Positions 1-9,221 of a stretch of 64,000 nucleotides of DNA are shown one piece after another. A program made the position numbers and the translations under genes. The notes beneath the pieces were generated by a model. That model was not told where the DNA came from. It searched no databases and saw only the letters and a list, made by a program, of their open reading frames with translations. The stretch's first letter is position 1, and each line of letters starts with the position of its first letter. The DNA comes from Agapetus fuscipes (Eukaryota > Arthropoda > Insecta > Trichoptera > Glossosomatidae): the NCBI GenBank assembly GCA_951799405.1, contig OX637356.1, positions 12,361,229-12,425,228 on the forward strand. Reading direction: 5' to 3'.

Positions 1-318
1 TAAGAGAGTTTAGGGGTCTAACACTTGTTGTTGTGAACAGAGGTGTTTGTGATGTGGCAGTTGATGTCCTGATCAAGTTGCACGGCCGTTAGCTGCGCAG
101 TGCTGTAATGTGTGTTGCGTTGCCTTGTCTTTATTTTGAGACACTGAAAGGAAATGACGTTGATATTGGTTTTAAATATGGCAAGGTTAAATTGGGGTGG
201 AAACACAAATACCGGTAGTTCCACAATCAGGAATGAGTCGTGAAAACACCAAGTTATCATAGTTTTGATATCGACTGCAAATGGATGGATGTGAGACGTT
301 CTACGAGTTTATTTATTT
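1..318 (-). mobile_element. LINE-C 3' part, downstream half of a split copy
   Basis: Read on the minus strand, this segment matches the repeat at 33490-33855 and 10213-10495: an RT C-terminal reading frame, then a 3' UTR containing the phrase for 'protein end, AACAAGTGTCATAGACCCCT'. Here the phrase is slightly diverged. The upstream half of the same copy lies at 4718-4885. The Jockey-like LINE separates the two halves, so this copy is older than that insertion. The frame is broken by stops. It continues off the left edge of the window, where the expected tail would lie. Confidence 0.75.
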
Positions 319-354
319 ATTTATTTATAAATAAATAAACTCGTAGAACGTCTC
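293..354. repeat. Palindrome at the 3' junction of the Jockey-like LINE
   Basis: The left arm begins GAGACGTTCTACGAG and the right arm ends CTCGTAGAACGTCTC, separated by a TTTA/TAAA-rich centre. The outer arm belongs to the LINE-C host sequence and the inner arm is an inverted copy of it. An inverted copy of target flank lies next to the LINE tail. Confidence 0.85.
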
Positions 355-821
355 ATTTATTTATAAATTCACGACACTTAGTGCCTTTTACAAACCATAC
401 TAAAAATAGTGTTATAAATACAAGAGTAAGTAAAAAGTATAAAATGAAACAACAAATATATCAGAACTACAATTGAAAACTATCCGGGATAAAAAGTAAC
501 ATAAAACAAAATAATGATTACATAAGTAGGTATTAATACTTTAAAAAAAAAATAGAGAGATGAGATAAAAAAACAAGAGAAAAGACAGTTTATGAATGTA
601 TAAATAGTAAGCAGAAATTAGAAGTAAGTAGCTGAATATAAAACCACAATTAAAAATAGATTGAAAAAAATTATAAATACCTATATATGAAAGTAAAATG
701 AAACAAATAAACACAATAAAAAAAACTATATAAAAATAAGAATAACAATCAAAGTTACTATTTAGAGAAAAAATATAAATCAAAAATCAAAAGAAATATA
801 CAAGCAACAGAAATAAAAACA
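355..821 (-). other. 3' UTR of the Jockey-like LINE
   Basis: A strongly A-rich (minus strand T-rich) stretch with no ORF worth calling. The 80-codon frame at 541-783 is low complexity. It follows the ORF2 stop and runs to the TAAA/AATA-type tail at the junction palindrome. Confidence 0.7.
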
Positions 822-3653
822 TTATTCATCCAAAAAGTACCTCAACAGACCAGCTCTATACCTATCAAAGTTATTGTTGGGTGGGTCAAAGTCTAGTGTA
901 CAGGTATTACCACTACGTTGAAGGCGATTTATGCAACTGTTATATTGTGCATTTGTATTGGAAGCTACAGGGCGATAAGGAATAATGTGTCGTGATCCTT
1001 GACGAGGGATTAAAAAATTTAACTCGCCCAGCAACGACGGACAGTCTATAAGTCCATTTTTTATTTTATAAAGGGTCAACAAGTCAATGATTTTGCGTCT
1101 TTCCAGTAAATTATTTAATTTAAGAAAAGAGTTCAAAAGGATGGGATCAAAATTAGAAATAGGAATTTTAAGCTTATAATTTATAATTTTCAAGAATTTA
1201 ATGTGAACTCTTTCAATACTATCTATATGAACCGTATAATGAGGAGACCAGACGGGTGAACAGTATTCCAGACAACTACGGACTAGTGACGTGTATAACA
1301 ATTTTATTGTATTGGTATCACGAAAATCCTTAGCAATGCGGAACACAAAACCAAGCATTTTCAAACCTTTAGCACATACATTGGTTATATGTGGAACAAA
1401 TGATAGTTTTTGGTCAAATATCACTCCCAAATCTGAGACTTCAGTCACTGTTCCTAGACTTAAGTTGTTAATAGAGTAAATAAAATGGATGGGGTTTTTT
1501 ATTTTAAAAAAACTCATCACATGGCATTTCGATACATTGAGAAATAAGCGGTTAAAATTACACCAATCTGCCAGTCTATCCAGGTTACTTTGAAGACCTT
1601 GGCAATCCTCTACGCAATCCACAACATTAAAAATCTTCAAGTCGTCGGCAAATAAAAGGACTTGACATTCATAAAAGACATTAATGATGTCATTAATAAA
1701 AAGTAAAAACAGCAACGGGCCCAAATGAGAACCCTGCGGGACTCCGCTTGGTTGGGTAAATGGTTCTGATTCAGTCTCATCAATTTTAACAACTAGGTAA
1801 CGATCCTTAAGATAACTACCCATCCAGGTCAAAAAACTGCCCGAGATTCCCATGGCTTGAAGCTTTATGAGCAAAATGTTGTGCGAAATTCTATCGAATG
1901 CCTTAGAAAAATCGGTATATATAACGTCGACTTGTTTACGTTTACTAAGGGCATTTGAGATAAAATTTTCGTAAACCATGAGGTTGGTGGCCGTTGACCG
2001 ATTAGGCAAAAAGCCATGTTGATGGACCGTCAAAGATCTAGTAATAACGAAACCAATCTTAGACAAAACAAGTTTTTCCAAAAGTTTAGGAATGGCCGAC
2101 AATAAATTGATGGGTCTGTAATTTGTGACATCATTTTTATCTCCACTCTTAAATATTGGAGTGATGTAAGATTTTTTCCAAATTAGTGGGAAACACCCAG
2201 AAGATAAAGACAGGTTAAAAATAATACATAAAGGTTGTGACAAATGAGCTACACAATTCTTTAAAAAAATGGTCGGTACTTTATCAGGGCCAGGATTGGT
2301 TAAGGGTTTCATTAAATTGATTCCAGACGCAACATCAGACTCTACTAATGACAAATTTGAGAGCTGAAAATCAATAGGAGATGTGAAATTGAACGAATAA
2401 TTGATATTATCGTCAGAATACACACTTTTGAAGAACTTAGCAAAGAGGTTAGATACTCCCACTGTACTACTAGTCGATAAAACATTCTGACTCTCATTCT
2501 TTTTAAGATGACGGGAATAGTTGAAAATCTTTTTGACATCTGACTTTACAGATATTTCAATTCCTTTGATATATTCACTATAACACTCTTGTAAACATTT
2601 TTTACATTTATTTCTGTAATCCGTAAACACTACATAGTCAGACTCCACTCTGGATTCCTTGTATTTTTTATGAGCAAGTTTTTTCGCAAAAATCAAATTA
2701 ATTAGATCATGGCTGTACCACTTAGGGAATGATGATATTCTCACTTTAGTGATCGGTACGTATAAATCAATTGCATTATTCAGAATGTTGTAGAAACCTT
2801 CCACCAACACGCTCAAATCATCATTACTCCCATGTATGAATGACCAATCAGCCTTCATTAAAAACTCATTTATACTTGCATAATCCGCCTTGACAAAATT
2901 ACGGTAGGATTTTGGAGAGACAACGTTCCCTTTACTTGGCCCAGTCATATCCACAACAATATCCAGAATCGGGTGGTGTTTGTCCGGAGGAACGACAGCC
3001 TCGACAGACCCATAAACGACTGCGGATATGTTACTACAAAAAACTAAATCAAGTGTTTTATCATTTACATTTCTTACACTATTAATTTGTTTAATGTTTA
3101 GAAGATGACACATATCAACTAAATTTTTTTCACATTCAGTTAGATTGCAATTCATTGCTGAGTCTGAATCTAAATCTTTCCAATCAATATTGGGAAGATT
3201 ATAATCTCCCACAATGAGGAATCTTGCGTCTGGATATGCAACCTTGAGTCGTTCAACCTCTTCAACATGACTACGATAGACACTAATATCAGAAGAAGGT
3301 GGAATATACACCGAACCCAGTACCATTTTAATTCCACTAAAGGATAATAAGGCAAAAACATGCTCAACATCATTATTTAAAGTTTTTATCTTGCGAGAAA
3401 CGAAACCTGTTTTTACCGCGATCAACACTCCGCCACCTCTCACTTTATTGCTGTTAAGTTTGTTTCGGTCGAGTCTATAGGTGGAGTAAGAAGATAGCCC
3501 AAGCTCTGCGGTGTTGATTGCTGGATAGAGCCAAGTCTCGGTAAAGATGAAGATGTCATAAGATAGGGTTGGCACAATAGATGCAAAATCAGTTAGCTTA
3601 GTACAAATACCTCTAAGGTTTTGATATAAGCACTTTAGTTTGTGTCTCCGTAG
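822..3653 (-). CDS. LINE ORF2: endonuclease/reverse transcriptase
   Basis: Encodes the enzyme that nicks target DNA and copies the element RNA in place. The frame is open from about 3692, but no ATG lies between there and the endonuclease domain, so I start it at the codon entered after a -1 shift at 3653-3659. N-terminal AP-type endonuclease: CLYQNLRGI just upstream, FTETWL (catalytic Glu), VRGGGVLI, IVGDYNLPNIDW, and DKHHPI in the SDHxPI position. Reverse transcriptase: YRPINLLSAIPK, HGFLPNRST, YTDFSKAFDRISH, VPQGSHLGPLLF, and the FADD active site in LLFADDLKIF. The C-terminal thumb region holds LEYCSPVWSPH. About 917 codons follow the GTG at 3575, the usual length for this class. No stop or frameshift is seen, so it could be functional. 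A poor alternative start would be the GTG at 3575, which would cut the endonuclease start. Confidence 0.92.
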   Translation of the reverse strand, partial: LRRHKLKCLYQNLRGICTKLTDFASIVPTLSYDIFIFTETWLYPAINTAELGLSSYSTYRLDRNKLNSNKVRGGGVLIAVKTGFVSRKIKTLNNDVEHVFALLSFSGIKMVLGSVYIPPSSDISVYRSHVEEVERLKVAYPDARFLIVGDYNLPNIDWKDLDSDSAMNCNLTECEKNLVDMCHLLNIKQINSVRNVNDKTLDLVFCSNISAVVYGSVEAVVPPDKHHPILDIVVDMTGPSKGNVVSPKSYRNFVKADYASINEFLMKADWSFIHGSNDDLSVLVEGFYNILNNAIDLYVPITKVRISSFPKWYSHDLINLIFAKKLAHKKYKESRVESDYVVFTDYRNKCKKCLQECYSEYIKGIEISVKSDVKKIFNYSRHLKKNESQNVLSTSSTVGVSNLFAKFFKSVYSDDNINYSFNFTSPIDFQLSNLSLVESDVASGINLMKPLTNPGPDKVPTIFLKNCVAHLSQPLCIIFNLSLSSGCFPLIWKKSYITPIFKSGDKNDVTNYRPINLLSAIPKLLEKLVLSKIGFVITRSLTVHQHGFLPNRSTATNLMVYENFISNALSKRKQVDVIYTDFSKAFDRISHNILLIKLQAMGISGSFLTWMGSYLKDRYLVVKIDETESEPFTQPSGVPQGSHLGPLLFLLFINDIINVFYECQVLLFADDLKIFNVVDCVEDCQGLQSNLDRLADWCNFNRLFLNVSKCHVMSFFKIKNPIHFIYSINNLSLGTVTEVSDLGVIFDQKLSFVPHITNVCAKGLKMLGFVFRIAKDFRDTNTIKLLYTSLVRSCLEYCSPVWSPHYTVHIDSIERVHIKFLKIINYKLKIPISNFDPILLNSFLKLNNLLERRKIIDLLTLYKIKNGLIDCPSLLGELNFLIPRQGSRHIIPYRPVASNTNAQYNSCINRLQRSGNTCTLDFDPPNNNFDRYRAGLLRYFLDE

Positions 3654-4339
3654 TTTTTTGGAACAGTTGAAATTATTTTCGGCTTCGAGTTAATATATTT
3701 AATCGTTAAATGTTCCTCCCCATTTCTCTTCCTCTCTTCCAGTTCAGTTTTAAGTTCCGCAAACAATTTTCTTTGTATTATCGTGCTGTCTTGCCTCATC
3801 TTGATACCGCTAGTTAATTTGCTCCTATTGAGGAGCAAATTTTTTGCCGTCGAAGGATCTTCAAGTTCAACCTTCAATGGACGGTTTATGTCATTTTTTC
3901 TGACCCCCAGTCTATGTATTTTTTTTATTTTAGGCAAGGCTGTAGGATCAACTTCACTGATTATGTTCTTGGCAGATTTTATATCAGTATCAACAGAGTT
4001 CAGCAATGCGTTATTCGTTTCTGGAACGTTAAATAAAATAATATTCTTAGATCTCTCCCTGCGTTCTTCAATTTCCGAAATAGCATCATAGACTTCAGCA
4101 GGATTAAGGGTATTATTTGGCTGTGGAGGGTTTTTTAATACAGCTTTAAAAGCATTTACCTCGCCCTCCAGACTGCCCATCTTTACTGCCATTAGGCTGA
4201 TATTGCCCAGAAGATCGGTTAGTTTGGGTGTGAGCTTAGATATTTGATCTTTTGTAAACTTATTGTTTGTGTCATTTATTATTTCACACAATGATTTAAT
4301 CATGTTCTTAGCATCAGTTATGAAATTTATCGCAGTCAT
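3635..4339 (-). CDS. LINE ORF1: RNA-binding nucleoprotein
   Basis: 234 residues starting at ATG (4339). Residues of about 1-85 look helical or coiled-coil (repeated L/I spacing, KLTPKLTDLLGNISLM, GSLEGEVNAFKAVL). An acidic-basic stretch EIEERRERSKNIILFNVPE follows. It matches the RRM-like core of ORF1 proteins in insect LINEs, as do IKKIHRLGVR, RPLKVEL and the C-terminal GEEHLTIKYINSKPKI. No CCHC zinc knuckle is seen. In the family this protein coats the element RNA and takes it to the nucleus. It overlaps the ORF2 frame by about 55 nt and ends with TAA 16 nt after a slippery heptamer. Confidence 0.85.
   Translation of the reverse strand: MTAINFITDAKNMIKSLCEIINDTNNKFTKDQISKLTPKLTDLLGNISLMAVKMGSLEGEVNAFKAVLKNPPQPNNTLNPAEVYDAISEIEERRERSKNIILFNVPETNNALLNSVDTDIKSAKNIISEVDPTALPKIKKIHRLGVRKNDINRPLKVELEDPSTAKNLLLNRSKLTSGIKMRQDSTIIQRKLFAELKTELEERKRNGEEHLTIKYINSKPKIISTVPKNYGDTN
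3653..3659 (-). promoter_or_regulatory. A_AAA_AAC slippery heptamer, probable -1 frameshift site
   Basis: Minus-strand AAAAAAC lies in ORF1 phase CCA-AAA-AAC, which is exactly the X_XXY_YYZ form. Slipping back one base gives AAA-AAA-CTA-CGG, which is the ORF2 frame. That frame is open from here through the EN domain. A weak stem (CTTAG/CTAAG) lies about 30 nt downstream. I see no clear pseudoknot by eye. Confidence 0.7.
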
Positions 4340-4717
4340 TCTTGTCTATTGTAATAACAATTTTTTTTTTGTTTATTACAAAATTTGAGTGACAACCCTG
4401 TTTCTGCGAGATGTTTATTGGCTAACAAGCCTTCAAGACTAAACGGCAGATTTGCTAAAATAACCCTTAATGGTAATATATATGTTTTTTTTTATTTTAA
4501 CAAAAAACATACAAGCCGGAGGCAAAAAGTACGGCGAACAATATGCGATATAAAATCAAGATTACTTAACACGGATATCACCAATACATTCACACAGCAC
4601 TAATATGACATGTAATAAAAATTATTACTCCGCTAGCAAAAAATTTGAGGTGCACACTCTGTATTAATAATATTATATATGTTGTAATATTATATATGTT
4701 GTAATAATATTATATAT
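4340..4717 (-). promoter_or_regulatory. 5' UTR of the Jockey-like LINE with terminal tandem repeats
   Basis: The region between ORF1 and the host LINE-C. The very 5' end (4667-4717) is made of about three AT-rich units built on TTGTAATATTATATATG in the plus orientation. The UTR of this class normally carries an internal Pol II promoter. No TATA or DPE motif could be assigned with confidence. Confidence 0.55.
4667..4717. repeat. AT-rich tandem repeat at the LINE 5' end
   Basis: Three units of 17-20 bp (AATATTATATATGTTGTAAT type) immediately before the LINE-C flank. They look like 5'-terminal duplication of the element. Confidence 0.7.
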
Positions 4718-4885
4718 GAGTTGCCCTTGTTGTGATGAGAGGACCCCTGTAAGTGAGGATATTTTATCAGAACAGACGCCATTATAGTACCTATAGACGA
4801 GAGTGATCATTCCAACTTTCCTTCTGTGCTCGAGAGAATGTAGGTTGACTGTGAGAGTAGAATCATCAATCGGCTTCATCGCTCT
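4718..4885 (-). mobile_element. LINE-C relic, upstream half (RT C-terminus)
   Basis: The minus strand encodes LHSLEHRRKVGMITLVYRYY and then NGVCSDKISSL, a typical end of the RT ORF (thumb/C-terminal part) of CR1/Jockey-type elements. DNA from GTCTGTTCTGAT to GGGCAACTC matches 33441-33515. The copy continues at 318-1. Confidence 0.7.
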
Positions 4886-5267
4886 TCTCTCTCTAAAGAG
4901 ACGATTTCTCGCTCACTGTCCTTGTCTGTTTGTGCCATCACTAGTACAATTTAATTCAAGGAAACTGACTGGTTAGTGCCGTCCCGAATGGGGTCCCGAT
5001 TTTATGTTACTCACTATTTTTTTTCGATTACCCCGAGGTCCGTGTTGCCTCTTTACGACCTCTCCTGTAATTACGACAATACTAAAAGATAATAGACCGA
5101 ATTTACCTTTTCTTTCTCTTTTGTCTGTTCTTTTTTTTCCTGGCTCTGATGATAATGCCGTGTCTAAATACAATCCAATTAAATTATACGGGTGTTTTAA
5201 TACGCCTTATCTTTTTTGTCTGCAGTTATTTATTATGGGGTACATACTTCAGTACCAATCCAAAGTA
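4886..5267. other. No gene recognised
   Basis: Short overlapping frames on both strands (up to about 88 codons) show no family motif. Poly-pyrimidine runs are present. Nothing supportable. Confidence 0.5.
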
Positions 5268-5365
5268 TAAAACTTTACGTTTAGACTCAGCAACAGCGTT
5301 TACCTTCAAATATATGGAAACTAAGACAGCAGGTATAGTGAATGTTTTCGTTTCCATACACTATT
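5268..5365. repeat. SPE short palindromic element, weak copy
   Basis: A diverged member: AACAGCGTTTAC on the left, ATATGGAAACTAAGACAGC in the middle and CGTTTCCATACAC on the right. Confidence 0.4.
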
Positions 5366-5510
5366 TGACTAAAAGATATATTCTTGGAGTAGGTACAGAT
5401 GCGCCATGGTCTCTTTTTCTGCCTTATCTACTTTTATTAATGCGTCGATTCTTCACTTGAAATAATGTCTAAGGTTTGGTTTGCTCTTGATACAAAATGT
5501 GTGAAATTTC

Positions 5511-5610
5511 AACTCATCATAGCGTTTTACCAAAAACGTATGGAAACTAAAAAGCTCACTTGAGACGCTGTTCCAATTTTAATACAGTTTTTGGTAAACG
5601 CTATGATTGA
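5511..5610. repeat. SPE short palindromic element
   Basis: An about 100-bp imperfect palindrome. It opens AACTCATCATAGCGTTTTAC and closes GTAAACGCTATGATTGATTT, with the family centre AAAGCTCACTTGAGACGCTG. Confidence 0.7.
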
Positions 5611-5667
5611 TTTTAAACGTTAAGTTGTATACTTGGGTATAGTTGCTTACAAGCATTTGATTCAAAA

Positions 5668-5872
5668 GGACTACCCATACTGTAACAAATGGTACACTTT
5701 GACGATGTCATCCATGTTTCAGAGAAATTTGCCAAGAATTGCAGGGCTTATTTATGTACACTTCAGATTTGGGATTTATTTTCAAAGTACACAACTTGTG
5801 CGTGTCTGGTTGTGAAAATGCATGTTATGTGAATCTCCAATGTAACATATCTTTGCAACTTAGATTAAATTA
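5668..5872 (+). repeat. R element, diverged
   Basis: Runs from ACTACCCATACTGTAACAAA to TTTGCAACTTAGATTAAATT. The 5' boundary is decayed. A short second piece (5873-5925) follows, and an inverted piece of the same part lies at 6011-6056. Confidence 0.75.
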
Positions 5873-5897
5873 GGTGCACATGCGCATGTCTGCTTAT

Positions 5898-6056
5898 GGG
5901 AATGCATGTCATATGAATTTTACGTATTGAGCTAACAGGGTTTCTCAGATAAATGCACCTTTTTCCTATTTTCTACGAGAAAAAAACATTACAGCATGCT
6001 GTACGTAAAATAAAATACGTTAAATTCATATGACATGCATTCCCATAAACAGACAT
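5898..6056. repeat. Inverted R fragments flanking 85 bp
   Basis: GTCTGCTTATGGGAATGCAT on the left reappears inverted as ATGCATTCCCATAAACAGAC on the right. Both extend through the ATATGAATTT/ACGTA boundary. Confidence 0.7.
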
Positions 6057-6325
6057 TTTTTTTTTTTTTTTTAAATAGATTTGTGAAGAGAAATGCAATT
6101 CACCAACCTTTTCTGCCTGGCCAGAAACAGGTATTAATATCATCATTTAATAATTCATTATTGTTTATTATTAATGAATTATTAAATAATAATTACCCAA
6201 TAACATCTGTTGAACCAAGGTCAAAGTTAAAGCCAAGTGACCCAAGCGGGGATCGAACCAACGTTGTTCCATTCGAAACATGCTAGAAAGATCAGCCTTC
6301 TTGGCCCCCGCGGCTATAACCCCGA
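6040..6325 (-). mobile_element. SINE-3, tRNA-headed
   Basis: On the minus strand it opens with a tRNA-like head: GCCGCGGGGGCCAAGAAGG as A-box area, then GTTGGTTCGATCCCCGC as B-box. The body has GGTTCAACAGATG and CCAGGCAGAAAAGGTTGG, ending with an A-rich tail (poly-T at 6057-6071). The same layout is found at 13295-13800, 17985-18195 and 35335-35590. Confidence 0.75.
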
Positions 6326-6765
6326 CATGCGCATATGTACAGTGTGAAAATCATGTAGTTAAGACTTTTTTCATTTTTACTTCCTTATAGTTAGTTCACT
6401 TACTATGAAAAATTACTCGCAATAAAAATGTTTTTATCCACGATTTCTCAAATCAGTGAATCAGTTTAACCTCCAAGATGGCGATACACATCTTTGCAGC
6501 TTAGATTATGGATCATACACATGCAAAATTTGTCGGGACATAAATTTAAGGAAAAAACCAGCTTCTTCGGTAACTAAATATTCAAAAATTTTGACAAATC
6601 ACCCATCATTAAAATGTCTTCTTACCTACTAATTTTCAGTCGAAAATTTTAACATATTTCTTTATTCCTAGAATTTTATTTCTTTTCGCGCTCGATTATT
6701 GTCCACTGCTTTTAATTTATTGCAACTTTTGACAGCTAAACCTTAACGCACCATATACAAGTATA
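6326..6765. other. No gene recognised
   Basis: AT-rich single-copy-looking DNA. No RT motif, SINE head or long palindrome seen. Confidence 0.4.
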
Positions 6766-6870
6766 AACTGAACCACAGCGTTTCACGAAAAATGTATTAA
6801 AACCTAAAATTTTACTAGAGGCACTCTTTAAGTTTTAATACATTTTTTTGTAAACGCTACAGTTGAGTTT
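6766..6870. repeat. SPE short palindromic element
   Basis: A clear copy: AACTGAACCACAGCGTTTCA at the left, TAAACGCTACAGTTGAGTTT at the right, centre TTTACTAGAGGCACTCTTTA. Confidence 0.8.
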
Positions 6871-6970
6871 CGTCGTTATATTTTAAACTTGGATGAAGTG
6901 ATTTAAGATGGCATTATAAATGTTAAAATTTGCCAGGAATTTAGTATGATTTATGAGTTATATTTTTCCT

Positions 6971-7226
6971 GTCCCCTTAGTGCTTGTTTGGCTTAAGCCC
7001 ATCAGAGGTAACTTCACATGAGCAATTTTTGTATGTGTACTGAACCAGTGGGTCTTATAAAAAACGGGAAATGGATTTGAGAAATATTTGAAACAACTCT
7101 CAAATTATCGTATTTTACGGTTTTTTTCTTAGCTCAGATTGTGTGGAATATGATTCCTTATACAGTTTTATTGAAAGGTCATCTTTGAATCAAATGGTAG
7201 ATTAGCCAAACAAGCTCTGAGGGGAC
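6971..7226. mobile_element. MITE-U copy
   Basis: Terminal inverted repeats GTCCCCTTAGTGCTTGTTTG and GCCAAACAAGCTCTGAGGGG. About 256 bp, no ORF. The inner part carries ACTGGACCA and TAGCTCAGATTGTGTGGAAT, shared by all copies. Confidence 0.8.
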
Positions 7227-7520
7227 GATATCTCTGTCGGCAAATATTATAATTTTTTGCTGAGCCATAAAGAACAATTTAGCTGACAACTTCTAAGTTG
7301 TTAATCGGTGTTTTTTTTTTCGATTTTTGATTTATACAAGGCTGATTCAAAATTGCTTCAACATAATGTGCTTACCAACAAGAAGGTATTGATACTTTAC
7401 TAAATATATGGAGAAGAATGTAGGTCACAAATTTATTAACAGTTGTTAAAATCAATAATATTCATCTCTTTCAAAATTTAATTATTTAATTTAGGGAGTA
7501 GGGACACACTTTTTTAAATA
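7227..7520. other. No gene recognised
   Basis: AT-rich, with a poly-T run at 7310. Nothing supportable. Confidence 0.4.
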
Positions 7521-7521
7521 T

Positions 7522-7636
7522 TGTTATGTAAATAGTAGATTAATATAGGTGTACATCGTAGGTAGTAATAATTATTATAGTGTTATGTCAAAAGTAGATT
7601 AATATAGGTGTACATCGTAGGTAGTAATAATTATAG
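7522..7636. repeat. 59-bp tandem duplication
   Basis: Two adjacent units, 7522-7580 and 7581-7636, carry TAATATAGGTGTACATCGTA and GGTAGTAATAATTAT. They differ by only a few bases (TGTAAATAGTAG versus TGTCAAAAGTAG). Confidence 0.9.
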
Positions 7637-7840
7637 ACCTAATAAATATAGAAATGAAATAATCCTTTTATACTCTTGAAGCCGGTAGAACGTTCGAGAG
7701 TTTGCTGGCAAATTAGTCACTAGAGACTTCTGTCTCTGAAGTATATAAGGAGCAAAATTGAGTGCACCAGGACAGTTAGATAGTCGCCTTTTATTAAAGT
7801 TTTTTGAAAAGATTTTTGTACAACACTGGAAATTCATTTT

Positions 7841-8011
7841 AAAAAATTGATTATTTTTCAATAAAAAATAAAAAAATAAAATAAATTAAAAACTTTATTT
7901 CATTCCACTTTTATTGTTTTTGAGTATGTTACAAACAATAAAAGTGGAATAAAACAAAGTTTTTAATTTCTTTTATTTTTTTATTTTTTATTGAAAAATA
8001 ATCAATTTTTT
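7841..8011. repeat. Long palindrome with about 75-bp arms
   Basis: The left arm starts AAAAAATTGATTATTTTTCA and the right arm ends TGAAAAATAATCAATTTTTT. The inner arms are CCACTTTTATTGTTT and AAACAATAAAAGTGG around a short GAGTATGTTAC loop. Probably a foldback MITE or an inverted duplication. No ORF. Confidence 0.9.
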
Positions 8012-8725
8012 ATTAAAGAGTGTGTGTGGTGCTGAACTGTGAAAATAAATTTGAGTTGCTAAAAGTGTTGAAAAAATAAATATAAATTGTAAAATAAATT
8101 AAGTGAAAATAAATATCCTGAAAGAAGACCTGTATGTTTTAATTTAGAGACTATCCGAACCCGATAACATTACAAGAGCTTTCTTACTATTTTTTTTTGT
8201 AAAACGCTAAGGATGTTGTGTACCTACTAGTAAAAAATTTCATTCTTGGTGTATAGCTGTTCTTCGAGTATAAGACATTGCGTTAATGTCACCTCGATAA
8301 CTAAAATGTATGGAATCTACGACGGTACTCCTAGAAAGTGAGTTAGTTTTCTTACATTTTTTCGATTGAGGTGAGTTTACGCGATGTTTTATACTCGGTG
8401 TAACTTTATTTCGAGTGACAAATAAGTGACTGCACTTACGAGGCAGCGAGCTGAGATTTAAGAGGTCTTTTATGATGAAAGATGTCACTTTTTTAATATC
8501 CATTAGCCTTGCGCGTAGACTCCGGGGCCAAGTTAGCGGAGAAAATATGGCAGGACGATTGTCTGCGTCCGTGAAATGTGCCAAAACACTCGCATTGTGG
8601 CAAAAATGCCTCGGTGGCATGGCAAAAACTGAAAGGGGGCAAATTGTAAGAAAAGGGTTTATTTTTCATTTTTGGTACGGCCAGTGCTGGAACGCGGATT
8701 TATTTTTAATTTTAAATAGCAAAAG
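8012..8725. other. No gene recognised
   Basis: A 126-codon frame at 8240-8620 (minus) overlaps an 86-codon frame on the plus strand. Neither shows a domain or a coding signature that I recognise. Confidence 0.4.
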
Positions 8726-8870
8726 GTCATGATAAAAGGAGAACTTGTATGAAAAAGATTATGACTCTGGATGAAATGAACGAAGTATGTAATGACATGC
8801 AGCATTTGAATGCGCAAACTTACACGTGCCTGTTTGTGGGCATGCATTTAATATAAATTTTAATTATTTA
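8726..8870 (+). mobile_element. LINE-B/R relic
   Basis: AAAAGGAGAACTTGTATGAA and TATGACTCTGGATGAAATGA match the ORF end of LINE-B (KKVMTLEEMKEV). They are followed directly by an R fragment (GCGCAAACTTACACGTGCCT, then GTTTGTGGGCATGCATTTAA). The internal stretch is deleted. Confidence 0.7.
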
Positions 8871-9064
8871 TATATTTATTTGCCCCTTAAATTATAGAAT
8901 TAACACTGACTTAAATATGAGACATTCAATTTAAGAAAAAAGTACTTGAAAAATAATTTTGAGATCTTACCCTTCATTAAAATAATTTAATTATCGGATG
9001 AAAAAAATATCATTATTTCAATAAGAAACTTATGAATAAGTAAATATTTTGCTGTAACTAAGAG

Positions 9065-9200
9065 TCGGTATGAGGCTGACTACCAGTACTGTAAAAAATA
9101 CACGCGTCCGCTCTGTCTCACGACAAGACGGTAATAGTTGCAGAGTTTATGTTCATTTGCGGTTTTGTTTTTCTCAATTGAGTAAACCCATAACATTATA
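9065..9200 (+). repeat. R element, strongly diverged
   Basis: GGTATGAGGCTGACTACCAG, then GTTGCAGAGTTTATGTTCAT. Faces the next copy. Confidence 0.5.
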
Positions 9201-9221
9201 TTGAAAAATCTATCTTACACG

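Larger units (their letters stand above)
355..4717 (-). mobile_element. Full-length Jockey/CR1-like LINE, two ORFs
   Basis: A non-LTR retrotransposon of about 4.36 kb on the minus strand. In order it has a 5' UTR (4717-4340), ORF1 (4339-3635), ORF2 with endonuclease and reverse transcriptase (ending at 822), and an A-rich 3' UTR (821-355). Both ORFs are free of stops, which suggests recent activity. It interrupts a LINE-C copy: host sequence GGGCAACTC stops at 4718 and resumes with AACTCGTAGAACG near 318, so AACTC is the probable target duplication. The uninterrupted order can be read in the LINE-C copy at 33463-33520. The exact 3' end is uncertain because of the palindromic junction. Clade is inferred from the EN-RT architecture and ORF1 type; Jockey versus CR1 would need a tree. 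Confidence 0.85.

Noticed and set aside
3573..3575. GTG at 3575 as the ORF2 start
   Set aside because: It would remove the conserved CLYQNLRGI segment that opens the endonuclease domain, and the frame is open further upstream.
4973..5460. Three overlapping frames as a small gene cluster
   Set aside because: No motif, both strands, no splice or promoter context.
8240..8620. 126-codon ORF as a host gene
   Set aside because: No domain, no splice context, an overlapping frame on the other strand, composition like its surroundings.
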